DNA from: Streptomyces sp. SCSIO 30461
GTDB lineage: Bacteria; Actinomycetota; Actinomycetes; Streptomycetales; Streptomycetaceae
NCBI RefSeq assembly: GCF_037023745.1
Contig: NZ_CP146101.1
Coordinates: 6,526,001-6,590,000, forward strand
Reading direction: 5' to 3'
Length of the DNA: 64,000 bases
Shown: piece by piece, positions 62,249-64,000 of the stretch
Layout of the letters: each line of letters opens with the position of its first letter
How positions within the stretch are numbered: position 1 is the first letter of the stretch
Notes under the pieces: model-generated
Seen by the model: only the letters and a program-made list of their open reading frames with translations
Told to the model about the DNA's origin: nothing
The model's database searches: none
Made by a program: the position numbers and the translations under genes

Positions 62249-63901
62249 TCACTCGGAGAGTGAGGCCTGCGGTCCCGGGCTTGACGCCTTCGCCCACACC
62301 CCGGGCAACTCGCGTTCCCGACGTGCCGCCAGGGCCTCCTCCTGACCGTGGAGAAGTCCCCAGGTGAAGGAGGGTTCGCCTGCCGCATGGGCCTGGATGG
62401 CGAGGTCGCGCAGGGTGCTGCGGGCGACCACGCTGTCCTGGTGGTCACCGAGCACGGTCTGGACGGCCTTCATCCTGCGGGCGAGCCTCCGGGCGGGTTT
62501 GCCGAGGGCGGGGGTGGCGGCTTCCGCGGCGTAGCGGGCGCGCTTCGCAGCCTTGCGGGCTTCGTGCAGGGCCAGATCGCGGTCGTGGCCGGCGGGGAGT
62601 GCCAGTGCGTGCTCGACCCGGTGCGCCAGTCGCTCGTAGTCCTTGATCACCGCCTTGGGCAGAGCGGTGGACGGGTCGGCGACGGCGGCCTTGAGCAGCG
62701 GTGGTTCGTCAAGCAGGGCGTCGAGTGCGTAGAGCAGTGCGAGGTATCGCTTGCTGTCGAGCACCGCCACGGAACGGCGGCGGGCGCCGGCGCGGTGCGC
62801 GGTACCCCAGGTCCGCAGACGTCCTCGCACGGGGCCGAGGAGCAGGGGCCTGGGGAGCGCCTCGATCCGGCTGAGGAGCCGATCGGCCAGTACTTCCTGG
62901 TCCCGGGCGACACCGAGCTCACCGGCGAGCCATTTGAGCTCGTCGCCGATCGGGTCGGTGACGGCGCGGTCGATGATCTTGCGGTAGGTCTTGAAGCCGC
63001 TGCGCATACGGCGGGTGGCGACGCGCATCTGGTGGACCGCGTCGGGCAGGTCACGACGTACGGCGGGGTCCAGCGCGACGAGGGCGTCCCGCTGCTCCCG
63101 CAGATAGGCGAGCACGAACTCGCCGGCGTGCTTCCGCTTCGATCGGGCCCCTCGGTCCCGTACGGTTTCCGCGGCCTTGGGAGCCTTGGGAGCGGTGCGG
63201 CCCTTGTCCCGGCGGCCGGGCGCCGTGTCCGCCTCGCGGGTGGACCGCAGGGGGGCGGAGGTGTCGGCGACGGGCACGGGCTGTGTCGCGGAGGACCGCG
63301 CCGGACCCGTCTCCGCGAGGGCGCGGGCCAGCTTGGACGCCGACGACGACGGGCGGATGCCCGCCTTGCGCAGGCGCTCACCGATGGCGTCGAGCACCGA
63401 CGGGTCGGCGTCGTCGGCGAGCTCGACCTCGATCTCCGTCCAGGAGGCTGTGCCGCCTTCGCCACCGAGGCGCTCGGCTCGTACGGAGTCGACGCTGAGC
63501 TCGGCGAGCAGCTCGCCATCGGCGTCGGCGAGATGGCTGACCTTCCGGGAGGAGAGTAGCCGGACGACGGGGAGCAGGGCTTCGTCGCGGACCCGGGACC
63601 GGAGCAGTGCGTGGAGGGTGCGCGGCAGGGCGTCGGCGAGCGGGGCCCGGATCTCGTCACGGATGCCGGTGGCGACGGGGAACTTGAGATGCCAGCCCTC
63701 GTCACCGCCTCCGGTGCGGCGCCGCAGCGTGATCCCGTCGGCGGCGAGCCGTAGCCCGGCGGTGTCGTAGTAGACGGCGTCCAGTTCGGCGACGCCCCTG
63801 TCGACGACGTCGGCGACCCCGGCGTGTCCGCTCAGGTCGGGGACTCGGGTGTCTCCGGTGGCTTCGTACTTCCGCTCGATCTCGCGCTTCGTGTCCGCCA
63901 T
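62249..63901 (-). CDS. CYTH and CHAD domain protein
   Basis: A 550-residue fusion. Residues 1-200 are CYTH (EIERKYEATGDTRVPD with the ExExK motif, AVYYDTAGLRLAADGITLRRR, WTEIEVELAD), a tunnel fold that binds triphosphate or polyphosphate. A Thr/Arg/Ala-rich linker follows. Residues 250-530 are CHAD (VLAYLREQRDALVALDPAVRR, VHQMRVATRRMRSGFKTYRK, LHEARKAAKRARYAAEA), a His/Arg-rich helical domain that binds polyphosphate granules. The protein probably acts in polyphosphate storage or inorganic triphosphate hydrolysis. TAGATT ends 6 nt before the ATG. Confidence 0.93.
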   Translation of the reverse strand: MADTKREIERKYEATGDTRVPDLSGHAGVADVVDRGVAELDAVYYDTAGLRLAADGITLRRRTGGGDEGWHLKFPVATGIRDEIRAPLADALPRTLHALLRSRVRDEALLPVVRLLSSRKVSHLADADGELLAELSVDSVRAERLGGEGGTASWTEIEVELADDADPSVLDAIGERLRKAGIRPSSSASKLARALAETGPARSSATQPVPVADTSAPLRSTREADTAPGRRDKGRTAPKAPKAAETVRDRGARSKRKHAGEFVLAYLREQRDALVALDPAVRRDLPDAVHQMRVATRRMRSGFKTYRKIIDRAVTDPIGDELKWLAGELGVARDQEVLADRLLSRIEALPRPLLLGPVRGRLRTWGTAHRAGARRRSVAVLDSKRYLALLYALDALLDEPPLLKAAVADPSTALPKAVIKDYERLAHRVEHALALPAGHDRDLALHEARKAAKRARYAAEAATPALGKPARRLARRMKAVQTVLGDHQDSVVARSTLRDLAIQAHAAGEPSFTWGLLHGQEEALAARRERELPGVWAKASSPGPQASLSE

Positions 63902-63907
63902 GGATAA

Positions 63908-63913
63908 AATCTA
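63908..63913 (-). promoter_or_regulatory. -10 element TAGATT, putative leaderless promoter of the CYTH-CHAD gene
   Basis: TAGATT ends 6 nt before the ATG. CTGACG 18 nt further upstream could be the -35. Confidence 0.5.
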
Positions 63914-64000
63914 GTCCGCTCGGAGGCCGTACGTCAGTACGCACTCGGCCGGTCCGGCACGACTGGTCACGCGGACATGGGTCGCTGCACCTTGATCGAC
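63911..64000 (-). CDS. Possible C-terminal end of a gene cut by the right edge
   Basis: A minus-strand frame entering from the right edge reads VDQGAATHVRVTSRAGPAEC, then VLTYGLRAD, and stops at TAG 63911-63913, ten nt from the CYTH-CHAD start. Codon bias is weaker than in neighbouring genes, so this may be chance; the same DNA may instead be promoter. Confidence 0.28.
   Translation of the reverse strand, partial: VDQGAATHVRVTSRAGPAECVLTYGLRAD

Overview
The window is high-GC actinobacterial chromosome. The strong G/C preference at codon third positions, frequent GTG starts and the order leuS, comEA/comEC, rsfS, LCP gene, nadD, proA, proB, obg-rpmA-rplU, rne indicate a Streptomyces or very close relative. 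Most genes lie on the minus strand. No phage, plasmid or CRISPR is visible; the only mobile DNA is one MITE-like element and one insertion sequence near the left edge.

Layout. Positions 1-3300 hold an arylamine N-acetyltransferase and a PPOX-type oxidoreductase gene. They once shared a short divergent promoter region, now split by a 181-bp palindromic MITE and an IS1182-family element that share CTAG junctions. Positions 3.3-12 kb hold comEC, comEA, degV, a coiled-coil membrane protein and leuS; leuS is preceded by a leader peptide with two adjacent Leu codons and a terminator hairpin. Positions 12.3-15.6 kb encode a six-helix di-heme-type membrane protein coupled to a NuoF-like flavoprotein carrying a C-terminal ferredoxin. 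Positions 15.6-27.4 kb hold two identical tRNA-Ala(GGC) genes around two tiny zinc-ribbon genes, then a histidine phosphatase, rsfS, an LCP-fold protein, nadD, an M48 protease, two related membrane proteins, proA and proB.

Positions 27.4-52.8 kb are a large cell-wall glycopolymer locus interrupted by obg-rpmA-rplU. It encodes a CDP-glycerol/ribitol phosphotransferase-like membrane protein, a cytidylyltransferase-SDR fusion of the Bcs1 (CDP-ribitol) type, two TarS-like GT2 enzymes, four GT4 enzymes, a polyprenol-phosphate mannose synthase, a PIG-V-like mannosyltransferase, and homologues of all five enzymes (WbpA, B, E, D, I types) that turn UDP-GlcNAc into UDP-2,3-diacetamido-2,3-dideoxy-mannuronic acid. 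I infer a wall polymer built from polyol phosphate and/or a diamino-uronic acid. This locus, with its fused and split versions of one glycosyltransferase module, is the best candidate for an undescribed system.

Positions 53.1-64 kb hold RNase E/G with long repetitive flanks, the DUF2344 and TIGR03960 radical-SAM-associated pair, two membrane proteins and a CYTH-CHAD protein. Across the window eleven start codons lie 6-8 nt after a TAnnnT -10 hexamer, suggesting leaderless transcripts. Perfect palindromic terminators separate convergent genes.
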